A stretch of 64,000 bases of DNA, taken from NCBI RefSeq assembly GCF_900176305.1, contig NZ_FWXH01000002.1:1-64000 (forward strand). Reading direction: 5' to 3'. Under the pieces are notes generated by a model. That model was not told the origin of the DNA. It ran no database searches and saw nothing but the letters and a program-made list of their open reading frames with translations. Of this stretch, positions 8,492 through 16,930 are shown in pieces. The translations under genes were made by a program, and so were the position numbers. Numbering within the stretch: position 1 is the stretch's first letter; each line of letters opens with the position of its first letter. Source of the DNA: Clostridium acidisoli DSM 12555. GTDB lineage: Bacteria > Bacillota > Clostridia > Clostridiales > Clostridiaceae.

Positions 8492-9466
8492 ATGATTAAA
8501 GTAAAAAATTTAAAAAAAATATATGAGACAAAACTTAGAAAAGGATTTTTTAAATCTGAAAAAACACATCTTGAAGCTGTAAAAAACATAAGCATGGAAA
8601 TTGAAAAAGGAAAGATTGTAGGTCTTCTTGGTATAAATGGAGCTGGCAAAACAACAACAATAAAAATGCTTTCAACATTATTACTACCGACCTCTGGAAG
8701 TATTGATGTTGATGGGATTGATGCAATAAAGAATCCAATGATAGTCAAAAAGAGAATAAATATGGTAGCAGGCGGAGAAAGAATGATATATTGGAGGCTC
8801 ACAGGAAGAGAAAATCTTTGGTATTACGGGCAGATTTACGGTATCGAAAATAAAATTCTTTCAAGAAGAATAGACGAACTTTTAAGATTAGTTGGAATTA
8901 CTGAAAAGCAAGATACACCTGTTGAAAATTATTCAAAGGGTATGAAACAAAGACTACAAATTGCCAGAGGACTTATAAATAATCCTGATTATATATTTAT
9001 GGATGAACCAACGCTTGGACTTGATGCACTAATAGCAAAAGAACTTAGAAGTCATGTTAAAAAAATTGCCTGTGAAGAAGGAAAGGGAATACTTCTTACC
9101 TCACATTATATGGAGGAAATTGAGGAGCTTTGTGATTATGTATACATTTTAAACAAGGGCGAAATTATCGAAAAGGGTACACCAAAACAGCTTGCAACAT
9201 TAGGTCTTAAAAATAAAACTATTTATTTGAAAGTTGAAGAAGGTTTTAGTATTTATGAAAAGTTATGTAGTGCTTGCAGTATAGAAGACAAGTCTGTAAT
9301 TATTAAGCAGGATAATAGTAAAAATGTATTTACTATAACATCGGCTTTAGACTTGAATTTAACTTTGTCAAAATTTTGTATGAGCAATAATGTGCCTATT
9401 ATAAAGCTTTACGAGGAAGAACCAAAACTTGAAGACGCTATAATAAGGTTTGCTAAGGAGGCCTAA
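8492..9466 (+). CDS. ABC transporter ATP-binding protein (DRA/NatA type)
   Basis: The 324-residue ATPase has Walker A (GINGAGKTT, about residues 47-55), the signature YSKGMKQRLQIARGL (about 149-163), Walker B with the catalytic glutamate (YIFMDEPT, about 168-175) and the H-loop (TSHYMEE). The insert after YETKLRKGFFKSEKTH and the roughly 100-residue C-terminal extension are typical of exporters paired with ABC-2 permeases. It lies between the two permease genes, 3 bp before the second. It powers the export complex; the substrate is unknown. Confidence 0.92.
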   Translation: MIKVKNLKKIYETKLRKGFFKSEKTHLEAVKNISMEIEKGKIVGLLGINGAGKTTTIKMLSTLLLPTSGSIDVDGIDAIKNPMIVKKRINMVAGGERMIYWRLTGRENLWYYGQIYGIENKILSRRIDELLRLVGITEKQDTPVENYSKGMKQRLQIARGLINNPDYIFMDEPTLGLDALIAKELRSHVKKIACEEGKGILLTSHYMEEIEELCDYVYILNKGEIIEKGTPKQLATLGLKNKTIYLKVEEGFSIYEKLCSACSIEDKSVIIKQDNSKNVFTITSALDLNLTLSKFCMSNNVPIIKLYEEEPKLEDAIIRFAKEA

Positions 9467-9469
9467 CTT

Positions 9470-10279
9470 ATGATAAATTTTTTTAAAGCTATGAAAGCCG
9501 AAATGCTTAAACAGCATAAGGTTTATTTTCATAGCAAGGTAATATATGTGTCTCTTTTTATCTGGCCTGTATTAAGTTTTATTTCTGCATACTTTAGTTT
9601 TAAACCCTTTAATATTGGAAGTAGCACGGTATCGTACCTTAATGGGAAAAATCTATTGATATTCATACTCTTAGGATATATCTGCATGAGCTTTTTTAGA
9701 TCGCTTGTGCAATCAGCATGGAATTTTTCTTTTGAGAGGATATCTGGAACCTTAGAATATATATATCTTTCGCCTGTAAATAGGCTAGCTGTAATACTTG
9801 GAAATGCATTGTCATCTCTATTTGAAAGTGTTTGGGTTATGGCTGTGTTTTCAATAAGCATATTTATATTAAAACATCAGTATCTCAATATAAATATTCC
9901 TGCAGCAATTATAACTTTTTTGCTTATGGTACTTATGGCAATTATGTGGGGGATGCTTTTAAATGCATTATTTCTTTTTTCAAGGGATTCAGGTTTTTTA
10001 TTTACCATATTAGAGGAACCTATGGAGATATTTTCTGGAGTTAAAGTGCCTACAACAATATTTCCGCTTTGGGCCAAGTGTATAAGCTTAATTTTTCCAC
10101 TAACCTATGCACTTGATGCAATTAGAAAAGTGTTTTTAACCGGATACAATTTAGGTGAAGTTAAAAGTTTTATTATATGCAGTATATTTATAATATTATT
10201 TATGTTTATATTAATAAATGTTTGTTTAAAGTTAGGAGAAAAACATGCTAAAAAAACGGGTAATATGACATTGTTTTAA
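9470..10279 (+). CDS. ABC-2 type transporter permease (second subunit)
   Basis: The 269-residue protein has six predicted membrane helices and the ABC-2 pattern, with FERISGTLEYIYLSPVNRLA before the central helices and FSGVKVPTTIFPLWAK in the conserved loop. It is the second permease of the three-gene exporter and is only 3 bp after the ATPase. Its stop codon overlaps by 4 bp the end of the convergent cbiM gene. No substrate can be assigned. Confidence 0.88.
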   Translation: MINFFKAMKAEMLKQHKVYFHSKVIYVSLFIWPVLSFISAYFSFKPFNIGSSTVSYLNGKNLLIFILLGYICMSFFRSLVQSAWNFSFERISGTLEYIYLSPVNRLAVILGNALSSLFESVWVMAVFSISIFILKHQYLNINIPAAIITFLLMVLMAIMWGMLLNALFLFSRDSGFLFTILEEPMEIFSGVKVPTTIFPLWAKCISLIFPLTYALDAIRKVFLTGYNLGEVKSFIICSIFIILFMFILINVCLKLGEKHAKKTGNMTLF

Positions 10280-11313
10280 TCAAGTTTGTCTGTGTTCTTT
10301 CTTCTTCTAAAAAAACTGAAAATTGAAGTTAATAACAATATAAATGCTAAAGCAACAATTGCACAAAAGACATAACCTAAAGAAGATTTTAAGAAAGTAC
10401 TATTGAATCCGGGTATAGAATAATCTGGTAGCAATGCTTTCCATTTGTCACCGAGCTTAGTCATTCCTGTTGGAATAAATCCAAGCCTTGATTTTAACTC
10501 ATCCCCGGACCATTCTGAATAGGCGGTACCATGAGCTAATAATCCTAGAGGCGCAAAAATAATTAAAGCAATCAATGCATACCAATACTTCTTTTTAAGA
10601 CCTACAAGCTCCAAATTTTCAGTTGTTAATTTTTTAGGTGGATAAATTTGGAGCATGGCATGATTTGATTTTTGCAGATACTTTACTGAGAAGCCTGTTA
10701 CTGCTGCTTCTAATGGTCCTGCTAAGGTAACATGGGCAAACAACATGGCAGGAACAGTTTGTATAAGACTATATGGTGAGTATAAAGGGGTACCATTTGG
10801 TGTATGAAATAATAATGGTTGAACACCAAGTTCTATTGCAGCACATAAAGCACCCATATTAATTCCCATATATCCAGCTATAATTGAGCCAATAAATCTA
10901 CGGTTTGAAGATATTTCAGAATTACCAGCTATTAATTTATATATATAATAACTAACGAAAGGGATTACAAATGCCATGTTAAATGTATTGGCTCCAAGTG
11001 CTAGAATACCACCATCACCAAAGAAAAAAGCTTGAATTATGAGAGCAATGCTTACTCCAACTGTGGCAGCCCAAGGTCCTAAAATGATGGCCAAAAGAGA
11101 AGCACCAACTGCATGTGCTGTAGTTCCATCAGGGATAGGTATATTATACATCATAATTGTAAAGGAGAAAGCTGCTCCAATTGCTAATAAAGGAACCTGC
11201 TTATCTTTTAATGTTTTTTTTAATTTTGCGGCTGCAGTGCCTAATACGGGAACCATAACAGCCCCCATTATTGCGCAAGTTTGTGGACTTAAATATCCAT
11301 CAGGTATGTGCAT
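10276..11313 (-). CDS. cbiM: Cobalt/nickel ECF transporter S component CbiM with fused CbiN/PDGLE-like tail
   Basis: The protein begins MHIPDGYLSPQTC. In CbiM/NikM proteins this mature N-terminus and its His2 help bind Co(II) or Ni(II). Six to seven membrane helices fill residues 15-250. A separate C-terminal segment (about 265-345: loop YSEWSGDELKSRLG, then one helix) resembles CbiN/NikN or PDGLE domains, so this is a CbiMN-type fusion of 345 residues. It forms an energy-coupling-factor importer with CbiQ and CbiO encoded upstream on the same strand. A strong hairpin (11369-11416) separates it from cbiO and could reduce read-through. Nickel versus cobalt cannot be decided from sequence alone; the nearby LarA-like gene favours nickel. 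Confidence 0.92.
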   Translation of the reverse strand: MHIPDGYLSPQTCAIMGAVMVPVLGTAAAKLKKTLKDKQVPLLAIGAAFSFTIMMYNIPIPDGTTAHAVGASLLAIILGPWAATVGVSIALIIQAFFFGDGGILALGANTFNMAFVIPFVSYYIYKLIAGNSEISSNRRFIGSIIAGYMGINMGALCAAIELGVQPLLFHTPNGTPLYSPYSLIQTVPAMLFAHVTLAGPLEAAVTGFSVKYLQKSNHAMLQIYPPKKLTTENLELVGLKKKYWYALIALIIFAPLGLLAHGTAYSEWSGDELKSRLGFIPTGMTKLGDKWKALLPDYSIPGFNSTFLKSSLGYVFCAIVALAFILLLTSIFSFFRRRKNTDKLD

Positions 11314-11368
11314 TTTATCTCCTCCTAAAATTAAAAATTAGTTTCATATTCATATAAATATTTTATTC

Positions 11369-11416
11369 AAAAAATAACCACGAAGGTTTCCTTTATTAGG
11401 AATGAACCTTCGTGGT
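11369..11416 (-). terminator. Intrinsic terminator or intercistronic hairpin between cbiO and cbiM
   Basis: ACCACGAAGGTT (11377-11388) and AACCTTCGTGGT (11405-11416) form a perfect 12-bp stem with a further inner pairing. On the reverse strand it is followed by TTATTTTTT. It lies between cbiO and cbiM, which read in the same direction, so it may attenuate cbiM expression or end the cbiQO transcript. Confidence 0.7.
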
Positions 11417-11534
11417 ACATTATTTTTAGATTGAATATTACTTTTAAGCCATTACTTGTATCTTCGTGATACTAGTTAATTATATAATTAAATTTAACTT
11501 AAAACAACTGCTTTTATATGATTAAAGAAGAAAA

Positions 11535-12353
11535 TTATAGTTCATGGCTATGATAATGACTATGATTTTCGTTTGAATCAAATCTGTGGACATGTCTGTG
11601 ATAATGCTCATCTATAAGATTTACAGAAAGTAATAACTCTTTATTTGACAATATATCTTGTGGTGAGCCTTGAGCAACTATGTTATGTTCTTCACTAAAA
11701 ACTAATACTCTATCAGCAATCTCGTCAACAATATCTAAATTGTGGGTACATGTAATTAAAGTTTTGCCAGCCTTATTGAGTTCTAACAATAGATTAATAA
11801 GCCATCTTTGGGTGCGTGGATCTAAGCCATTAGTGGGTTCATCCAATATTAAAACTTCAGGATTCATTGACAATATTGAAGCAATAGCTACCTTCTTTTT
11901 CTCACCACCACTTAATTTATAAGGTGGTCTATCCTGCAAAGTTTCTAAACCAAGCATTTGAATAACTTCATTTACTCGTTTACTTACTTCATTAAAATCA
12001 AGTTTCATCTGGAGAGGGCCAAAGGCTATTTCTTCCCACACATTGGCGGAAAACAATTGGGCATCCGAATTTTGAAATATAAAGCCAATTCTTTTACGAA
12101 AAGCTTCTGAAAATTGCTCATCATCTAATGTTTCTTCAGTAACAAGTTCACCAAATGCCTTGTATTCGCCTTTACTTGGAAATATCAAACCGTTAAGAAT
12201 TTTCTGAAGAGTAGATTTACCTGAACCGTTAGCTCCTAAAATAACTAACTTTTCACCGGTATAAATATCTAAGTTTATATCTTTAAGTACAGGTTCATTG
12301 GTTAAATATTCAAATGACACATTGTGTAGCTGCATTATTTTATTCTTATCCAA
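11535..12353 (-). CDS. cbiO: Cobalt/nickel ECF transporter ATPase CbiO with His-rich tail
   Basis: The ATPase has Walker A (GANGSGKST), a Q-loop (FIFQNSDAQLF, characteristic of ECF ATPases), signature LSGGEKKKVAIASIL and Walker B EVLILDEPTNGLD. It drives the CbiMQO importer. I chose TTG at 12353 because GGAGGTG lies 9 bases upstream; this gives 272 residues and an 8-bp overlap with cbiQ. A longer in-frame start would read through the ribosome binding site. The last 25 residues are very His-rich (HYHRHVHRF and HSHYHSHEL), a likely metal-binding tail. This is seen in some nickel-handling proteins and is unusual for a plain CbiO. Confidence 0.92.
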   Translation of the reverse strand: MDKNKIMQLHNVSFEYLTNEPVLKDINLDIYTGEKLVILGANGSGKSTLQKILNGLIFPSKGEYKAFGELVTEETLDDEQFSEAFRKRIGFIFQNSDAQLFSANVWEEIAFGPLQMKLDFNEVSKRVNEVIQMLGLETLQDRPPYKLSGGEKKKVAIASILSMNPEVLILDEPTNGLDPRTQRWLINLLLELNKAGKTLITCTHNLDIVDEIADRVLVFSEEHNIVAQGSPQDILSNKELLLSVNLIDEHYHRHVHRFDSNENHSHYHSHEL

Positions 12354-13299
12354 GAATAATTTCACCTCCAAAAGCTGCAAGAACACAAATTATTAAAAAT
12401 AAAAGCCATTGAAAGTCAAGCAGCGTAAATTTGAATCTGTTTATAATAATTGGTTCTCCTTTATAAGCCCTTGATAGCATAGCACTATATACTTCTTCAC
12501 TTAAAGTATAACTTTTACCAAACAGGCTTCCTATAGAATTTGAGACAAAACGTCGTCCCTCTTTTGAATCAATTTTACCAAAAGTTCTACTTTTTCTTGC
12601 AACAAACATATCTGTTGTAATATTTAGCAACATAAAAATATAACGATAGCACATTTCCAAGATTGTTATAAATACTTTTGGTAAAAACAAAACTCTAAAT
12701 GCCTTAAGCAAATTAGAAAAGCGTGTGGTAGAAGTAAATAAAAAAGCTAAAGAAACTGCTACACCAACTCTGACAATTAACAAAATAGCGCCAGTTACTC
12801 CTTGTTTTGTAATAGTAAGTTCTGCTGGAAATGCAAATGGGCCTAAATGTAATTGATGGCCAAAATTTATAAGTGAAATTAAACTATTGCCAGGTCTTAC
12901 AAAGTTAAAAATTGACGGCAATACCATCAGGCCTGTAAAAAGAGGTATAATCATCCATATTCGTCTGAAATATAATTTTAAGGACAAATATGATATTTTT
13001 GCTAAAATACATGATAATAAATATATAATAGTCAATATAAGCACATTGTGAAGCAAAGTAGTTGTTAAAATTAGTATAAGCAAAGATATTATCTTTACCC
13101 TTGGGTCTAATTTTTGTAAAAAACCTTTTTCATAAGCTATATCTTCAAAAAAGATGACTTCCTTTAAAAGTTTTGCAATATCATTAACAGTTTTTTCTAA
13201 AAAGCTGACTTTCTTTCTTTTTCCGATACACCCGCATGGACACATGCCAAGCTCTCCATTGTTTAACAACCACTCTGGTATTTCAGTTTTAGAATTCAT
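12346..13299 (-). CDS. cbiQ: Cobalt/nickel ECF transporter T component CbiQ with Cys-rich N-terminal extension
   Basis: The 317-residue protein has the CbiQ transmembrane fold from about residue 65 (LDPRVKIISLLILI) and the cytoplasmic coupling region with ARKSRTFG and ESVY/EEVYSAMLSRAYKGE-like motifs. It couples CbiO to CbiM. Before the membrane part there is a 55-residue extension with MCPCGCIGKRKK (about residues 19-30), a compact cysteine cluster that could bind metal. GAGGAG precedes the ATG at 13299. The gene heads the cbiQ-cbiO(-cbiM) unit and is divergent from the DUF3842-ArsR pair. Confidence 0.9.
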   Translation of the reverse strand: MNSKTEIPEWLLNNGELGMCPCGCIGKRKKVSFLEKTVNDIAKLLKEVIFFEDIAYEKGFLQKLDPRVKIISLLILILTTTLLHNVLILTIIYLLSCILAKISYLSLKLYFRRIWMIIPLFTGLMVLPSIFNFVRPGNSLISLINFGHQLHLGPFAFPAELTITKQGVTGAILLIVRVGVAVSLAFLFTSTTRFSNLLKAFRVLFLPKVFITILEMCYRYIFMLLNITTDMFVARKSRTFGKIDSKEGRRFVSNSIGSLFGKSYTLSEEVYSAMLSRAYKGEPIIINRFKFTLLDFQWLLFLIICVLAAFGGEIILG

Positions 13300-13355
13300 T
13301 TAAATTCTCCTCGTATAATTAGTTTAGTGGTTAATTAAATATTTACATATGTGTA

Positions 13356-13369
13356 TAGTGTAAACACTA
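13356..13369. promoter_or_regulatory. Operator-like dyad between cbiQ and the DUF3842-ArsR pair
   Basis: TAGTGT and ACACTA are perfect inverted halves with a 2-base spacer, in the divergent intergenic region 13300-13521, next to ACATATGT (13345-13352). It is a reasonable binding site for the ArsR-type protein encoded at 13946, but this is inference. Confidence 0.35.
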
Positions 13370-13521
13370 ATTGATATACCTTAGTAATACCTATATAATT
13401 ATACTAAATCAAAAAAAAATTGTAAACAGCTTGACTTGTAGTTAGCACAAAGTAATATACTTAAATAGAACACTATCAATAAGAAAGTGAGAATGTATAA
13501 ATTTTTTAGGGAGACATAATA

Positions 13522-13941
13522 ATGAAAGTAGTGGTTATTGATGCACAAGGAGCAGGAATTGGACAAACAATAATAAAAAGAATTCTGAAGGAGATAAATA
13601 CTGATGTATGTATAGTGGCGCTTGGAACAAATGCTGTAGCCACATCAAATATGCTAAAAGCTGGTGCAAATGTTGGTATTAGTGGAGAAAAAGCTATCTG
13701 TACATTTTTAAAAACAAATAAAATTGATTGCATAATTGGACCAATTGGAATATTGTGCACCGGAGCTATAAATGGAGAAATAACAGGTAACATTTCACAA
13801 TCAATATTAGATATTGATTGTATAAAATATTTGCTTCCTCTACAAAAACATGGTATTTATATTCCAGGAACGAGAAATCTTCAAATAAAAGAAATGATTG
13901 AAGAAATTGTAATGGCTATAAAAAAAGAATTTAAAAGGTGA
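13522..13941 (+). CDS. DUF3842 family protein
   Basis: The 139-residue protein matches DUF3842: a Rossmann-like start (VVVIDAQGAGIGQTI), then LGTNAVATSNMLKAGAN and IIGPIGILCTGAINGEIT. The family has no established function; the start suggests nucleotide or dinucleotide binding. It is 4 bp upstream of an ArsR-type regulator and divergent from the cbiQO genes, which suggests a role linked to metal supply. GGGAG precedes the ATG. Confidence 0.82.
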   Translation: MKVVVIDAQGAGIGQTIIKRILKEINTDVCIVALGTNAVATSNMLKAGANVGISGEKAICTFLKTNKIDCIIGPIGILCTGAINGEITGNISQSILDIDCIKYLLPLQKHGIYIPGTRNLQIKEMIEEIVMAIKKEFKR

Positions 13942-13945
13942 TTTT

Positions 13946-14917
13946 ATGAAGGTATATACAGCAAATAAAGACAATTGGAAAATTGAATTTACATACTCTC
14001 CATTATTTGAAATGTTATGTAGCATTCATGTGCTTATAAATTCAGAACATCATTTAGAAAGAATTGTTTGGGCTGAAAAAACAAAAAAAACAGTCACGAA
14101 TAATTTATATGAAGAATTGGTTTATTTCGGGAAGATAACATGTGAGTGGTGTGGCATAATGGATTTATGCAACGTTTATGCACAGTGTGATGATTTTAAT
14201 ATAATGTCTGCATTGGATTTTATGGATGATTTAAGTGAGAGGGATTTTAATCTTGTGTTCCAAAAATATAATGAACTTAAATATATTGATTTTAACTTAA
14301 AGCTTAAGAGTAAAATGGTTAGAGTTTTAAAAGAATATTATTTAACTTATTTTGAAAAGGAACTCAGATATATAGAGCCTCTATTGATACGTTGTCTTAA
14401 GAGAGACTCACAATTATGCGCAAGTAATGGAATTTTAAATTATGTTAACGAATTACATAGTAGAATAGAAGTAACAGAAGAAGCTTTTTTATTTCACAAA
14501 TTCACATTGTTTACAATACCGTTTGACACGTTAGAGAGATTAATAATAAGAGTAAGTAGTTTTATAAGTCCACACCTTTTAATGGACTATGGCAAAGAAA
14601 TGGTTCAAGTTACAACTATTGCTCATTTGGACACAAAAATTGATAAGGTTCCAATGGATTTATTAAAATTGATGAAAGCATTATCTGATGAAACTAGACT
14701 TAAAATAATAAGAAAATTAAGCAAAAGCAAAGGCTCAACGCAAAGCCTTGCAAAAGAACTAAATTTTACAGAGGCATGCATATCAAAACATTTAAAAATA
14801 CTTTATGATGTGGAATTACTTTATAAAGAGCGAGAAGGAAATTATATTTATTATTACTTAAATACATTTTTAATAGACAGTATTCCTCTTGAGCTACATG
14901 AATATGTGGATTTTTAA
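13946..14917 (+). CDS. ArsR-family regulator with long N-terminal ligand domain (DUF5937-like)
   Basis: The 323-residue protein has a long N-terminal domain (about 1-225) and a C-terminal winged helix of the ArsR type (about 230-305: LMKALSDETRLKIIRKL, then ACISKHLKILYDVELLYKEREGNYIYYYLN). The N-terminal part contains a cysteine cluster, CEWCGIMDLCNVYAQC (about residues 65-80), a candidate metal or redox site. It is co-transcribed with DUF3842 and sits beside the nickel/cobalt transporter, so it may control that locus. A paralogue with the same architecture is encoded at 42587. Confidence 0.82.
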   Translation: MKVYTANKDNWKIEFTYSPLFEMLCSIHVLINSEHHLERIVWAEKTKKTVTNNLYEELVYFGKITCEWCGIMDLCNVYAQCDDFNIMSALDFMDDLSERDFNLVFQKYNELKYIDFNLKLKSKMVRVLKEYYLTYFEKELRYIEPLLIRCLKRDSQLCASNGILNYVNELHSRIEVTEEAFLFHKFTLFTIPFDTLERLIIRVSSFISPHLLMDYGKEMVQVTTIAHLDTKIDKVPMDLLKLMKALSDETRLKIIRKLSKSKGSTQSLAKELNFTEACISKHLKILYDVELLYKEREGNYIYYYLNTFLIDSIPLELHEYVDF

Positions 14918-14949
14918 AATTATTTTTATAAATTTAAAAATCCGTATAT

Positions 14950-15819
14950 TCATACTGATTTAAAAATGTCGATAAAATTTTTAACAACATCAGATAAATA
15001 TCTGTTTTTTAACCATACAACAGCAGGATTGGTTTTTAAGGATAGTTCATTTATTTCTATGTATTTTAAATTTAAACTTGGAATTAAATTAGCTGCTGAT
15101 TTAGGAACTATACCTATGCCAATCCCTGCATTAACCCATAAAAGTACTGCTCGTGCATCCTCATTTTCGCAAAGAATTGTTGGCTCAAAACCAGCTTGTT
15201 GACATGAAGTGATTAGCATGTCCTTAAACTTGTTATCTATTATTAAAGGCTTATTTATTAAATCATTTAAATCAACTGAAGTTTCAGTGCTACTAAAATA
15301 CATGTTAGATTTAACTGCTACCATCATAGGTTCACTAGGAAGCAAAAGAGATTCAAATTTTTCGGAATTAAATGGTGTTAAAATAATACCTACTTCTATT
15401 GTGCCAATGGATAGTAATTTTAATATTTCAGAAGTATTACTCTCTCTTATTTTAAAATTAACATGAGGATATTTGTTGTGAAATTCATTTAATTTGTTTA
15501 GTAAAATTGTAGTGCTAGAAGATGGAACAGTTCCTAAAGATAATACTCCTTTAAAACCTTCTTTTAAATCCTTCAGTTCTTGTCTTGTGTTTTCTGCTAA
15601 TTCTAGAATTTGTTTAGAACGATATTGTAGTATTCTTCCAGCATCAGTTATTTGAATTTTCCTTGTATTACGTTCTATAAGTTTTATTTCAAGTTCCTCC
15701 TCAAGTAATTTTAATTGATGACTTAGCGGTGGTTGTGCTATATGTAATTTAGCGGCAGCCTTAGTTATACTACCTTCTTCTACAATAGTCAGGAAATATC
15801 TAAGTTGTCTAATGTCCAT
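14950..15819 (-). CDS. LysR-family transcriptional regulator
   Basis: The 289-residue protein has the N-terminal LysR helix-turn-helix (MDIRQLRYFLTIVEEGSITKAA onward, residues 1-60), a linker helix, and a type 2 periplasmic-binding-like effector domain (about 90-285). It is divergent from the sulfonate-type ABC operon beginning at 16124, the usual arrangement for an activator and its target. A perfect T-N11-A dyad lies 32 bp upstream of its start. The effector is probably the substrate or an intermediate of the divergent pathway. Confidence 0.9.
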   Translation of the reverse strand: MDIRQLRYFLTIVEEGSITKAAAKLHIAQPPLSHQLKLLEEELEIKLIERNTRKIQITDAGRILQYRSKQILELAENTRQELKDLKEGFKGVLSLGTVPSSSTTILLNKLNEFHNKYPHVNFKIRESNTSEILKLLSIGTIEVGIILTPFNSEKFESLLLPSEPMMVAVKSNMYFSSTETSVDLNDLINKPLIIDNKFKDMLITSCQQAGFEPTILCENEDARAVLLWVNAGIGIGIVPKSAANLIPSLNLKYIEINELSLKTNPAVVWLKNRYLSDVVKNFIDIFKSV

Positions 15820-15850
15820 TTTTGAAGGTCACCTCTCTACGAATCCATTT

Positions 15851-15865
15851 ATACCGATTAGGTAT
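15851..15865. promoter_or_regulatory. LysR-type binding site (ATACC-N5-GGTAT)
   Basis: ATACC (15851-15855) and GGTAT (15861-15865) form a perfect dyad that fits the T-N11-A LysR box. Its centre lies about 65 bases before the predicted transcription start of the ABC operon, the classic recognition-site position for LysR regulators. It also lies just upstream of the lysR gene. Confidence 0.65.
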
Positions 15866-15887
15866 TGAATTGATATTTTTAAAATAT

Positions 15888-15916
15888 TTGAAATATACAT
15901 ATGTGTTTGTTATAAT
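15888..15916 (+). promoter_or_regulatory. Promoter of the sulfonate-type ABC/LarA-like operon
   Basis: TTGAAA (15888-15893) and TATAAT (15911-15916) are 17 bases apart. The predicted start is near 15923, about 200 bases before the first gene, leaving a long leader. Confidence 0.7.
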
Positions 15917-15922
15917 CATACA

Positions 15923-16091
15923 CAAGGTTAAGGAATTATAAAAGCGATAATTTAGAAATTTATTAAAAAATTTAAATTTATTACAAGGAACATAGCAGAT
16001 TAATATGCAATTTCTATCTTATAATATTAAGAAATAGAAATTTTTTTTACCCAATAATATAGTTTTCCGATAGGTTAAATATATTATTGGG
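15923..16091 (+). promoter_or_regulatory. Candidate transcription-attenuation leader
   Basis: The leader contains a terminator-like hairpin: AATTTCTATCTT (16009-16020) against AAGAAATAGAAATT (16029-16042), followed by eight T. An upstream TAGAAATT (15953-15960) could pair perfectly with AATTTCTA (16009-16016) and block the terminator. After the T run, CCCAATAATATA (16050-16061) and TATATTATTGGG (16080-16091) form a 12-bp inverted repeat around CCGATAGGT. I match it to no known riboswitch class. The attenuation role is inferred. Confidence 0.5.
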
Positions 16092-16123
16092 CGCATACAT
16101 GATAAAGTGAAAGGGGTGTAAAT

Positions 16124-16918
16124 GTGAATTTTAATAAGGTTCTAAATAAAATAATCAAGACAATTAAAAACATAGTTATAGCATTGATTGTTCCAATATT
16201 AATATTAATATTATGGCAATTTTTAAGTGATAATGGGACTATTAAGTCAGCTATACTTCCATCTCCACATGTAATATACAATGCTTTTTTAAATGTTGTT
16301 GAAAGCGGGGAGTTGTTTAAAAATTTATACATAAGCATATCAAGAGTTCTAAAGGGATATGCAATTGGTGCTTTTTTAGGAATAGTTTTAGGAATAACAA
16401 TTGGATTATTTAGAGGTGTAGAAAAATCTTTAGATTTACTAATAGGTTTTTTAAGACCAATACCTATTGTAGCTTGGGTACCTGTGCTTATACTTTGGAT
16501 GGGAATAGATGAAGGGTCTAAAGTAACATTAATAGCAATAGGAAGTTTTTGGCCAATACTTATAAATACTATTCATGGCATAAAAAGTTCAGATAAAAAA
16601 CTTTTAGAAGTCTCAACAATATTAGAAAAAAATAAACTTGAAACTCTAGTAAAAATTGTATTCCCATCAGCACTACCGTCTATTTTTACTGGACTTCGTA
16701 TTGGAATTGGTAGTGCATGGATGAGTGTTATTACAGCAGAAATTATTGCTGCAACTTCGGGAATAGGATATCAAATAGCATATGCTAGAGAATTATCTCA
16801 ACCAGATGTTATGTTAGTTGGTGTGTTTTCAATAGGTATAGTGGGATTCTTAATCGATTATTTAATAAAAAAATTACAAGTTGTGATTATAAAATGGGAT
16901 TCAAATAGTGAAGCTTAG
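16124..16918 (+). CDS. NitT/TauT-type ABC transporter permease (SsuC-like)
   Basis: The 264-residue permease has six predicted helices and the BPD_transp_1 EAA loop (about residues 165-195, TILEKNKLETLVKIVFPSALPSI). RPIPIVAWVPVLILWMGI is the conserved block of the nitrate/sulfonate/taurine family. It starts at GTG 16124 with AAAGGGGTG upstream. Together with the ATPase (12 bp downstream) and the lipoprotein encoded at 18972 it should import a small anionic substrate, with sulfonates the commonest guess for SsuC-like proteins. It is the first gene of the LysR-controlled operon. Confidence 0.9.
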   Translation: MNFNKVLNKIIKTIKNIVIALIVPILILILWQFLSDNGTIKSAILPSPHVIYNAFLNVVESGELFKNLYISISRVLKGYAIGAFLGIVLGITIGLFRGVEKSLDLLIGFLRPIPIVAWVPVLILWMGIDEGSKVTLIAIGSFWPILINTIHGIKSSDKKLLEVSTILEKNKLETLVKIVFPSALPSIFTGLRIGIGSAWMSVITAEIIAATSGIGYQIAYARELSQPDVMLVGVFSIGIVGFLIDYLIKKLQVVIIKWDSNSEA

Positions 16919-16930
16919 AGGGAGGTAAAT

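Noticed and set aside
9529-9861. 110-codon reverse ORF within the ABC permease gene
   Set aside because: It overlaps the permease completely, and shows no family features.
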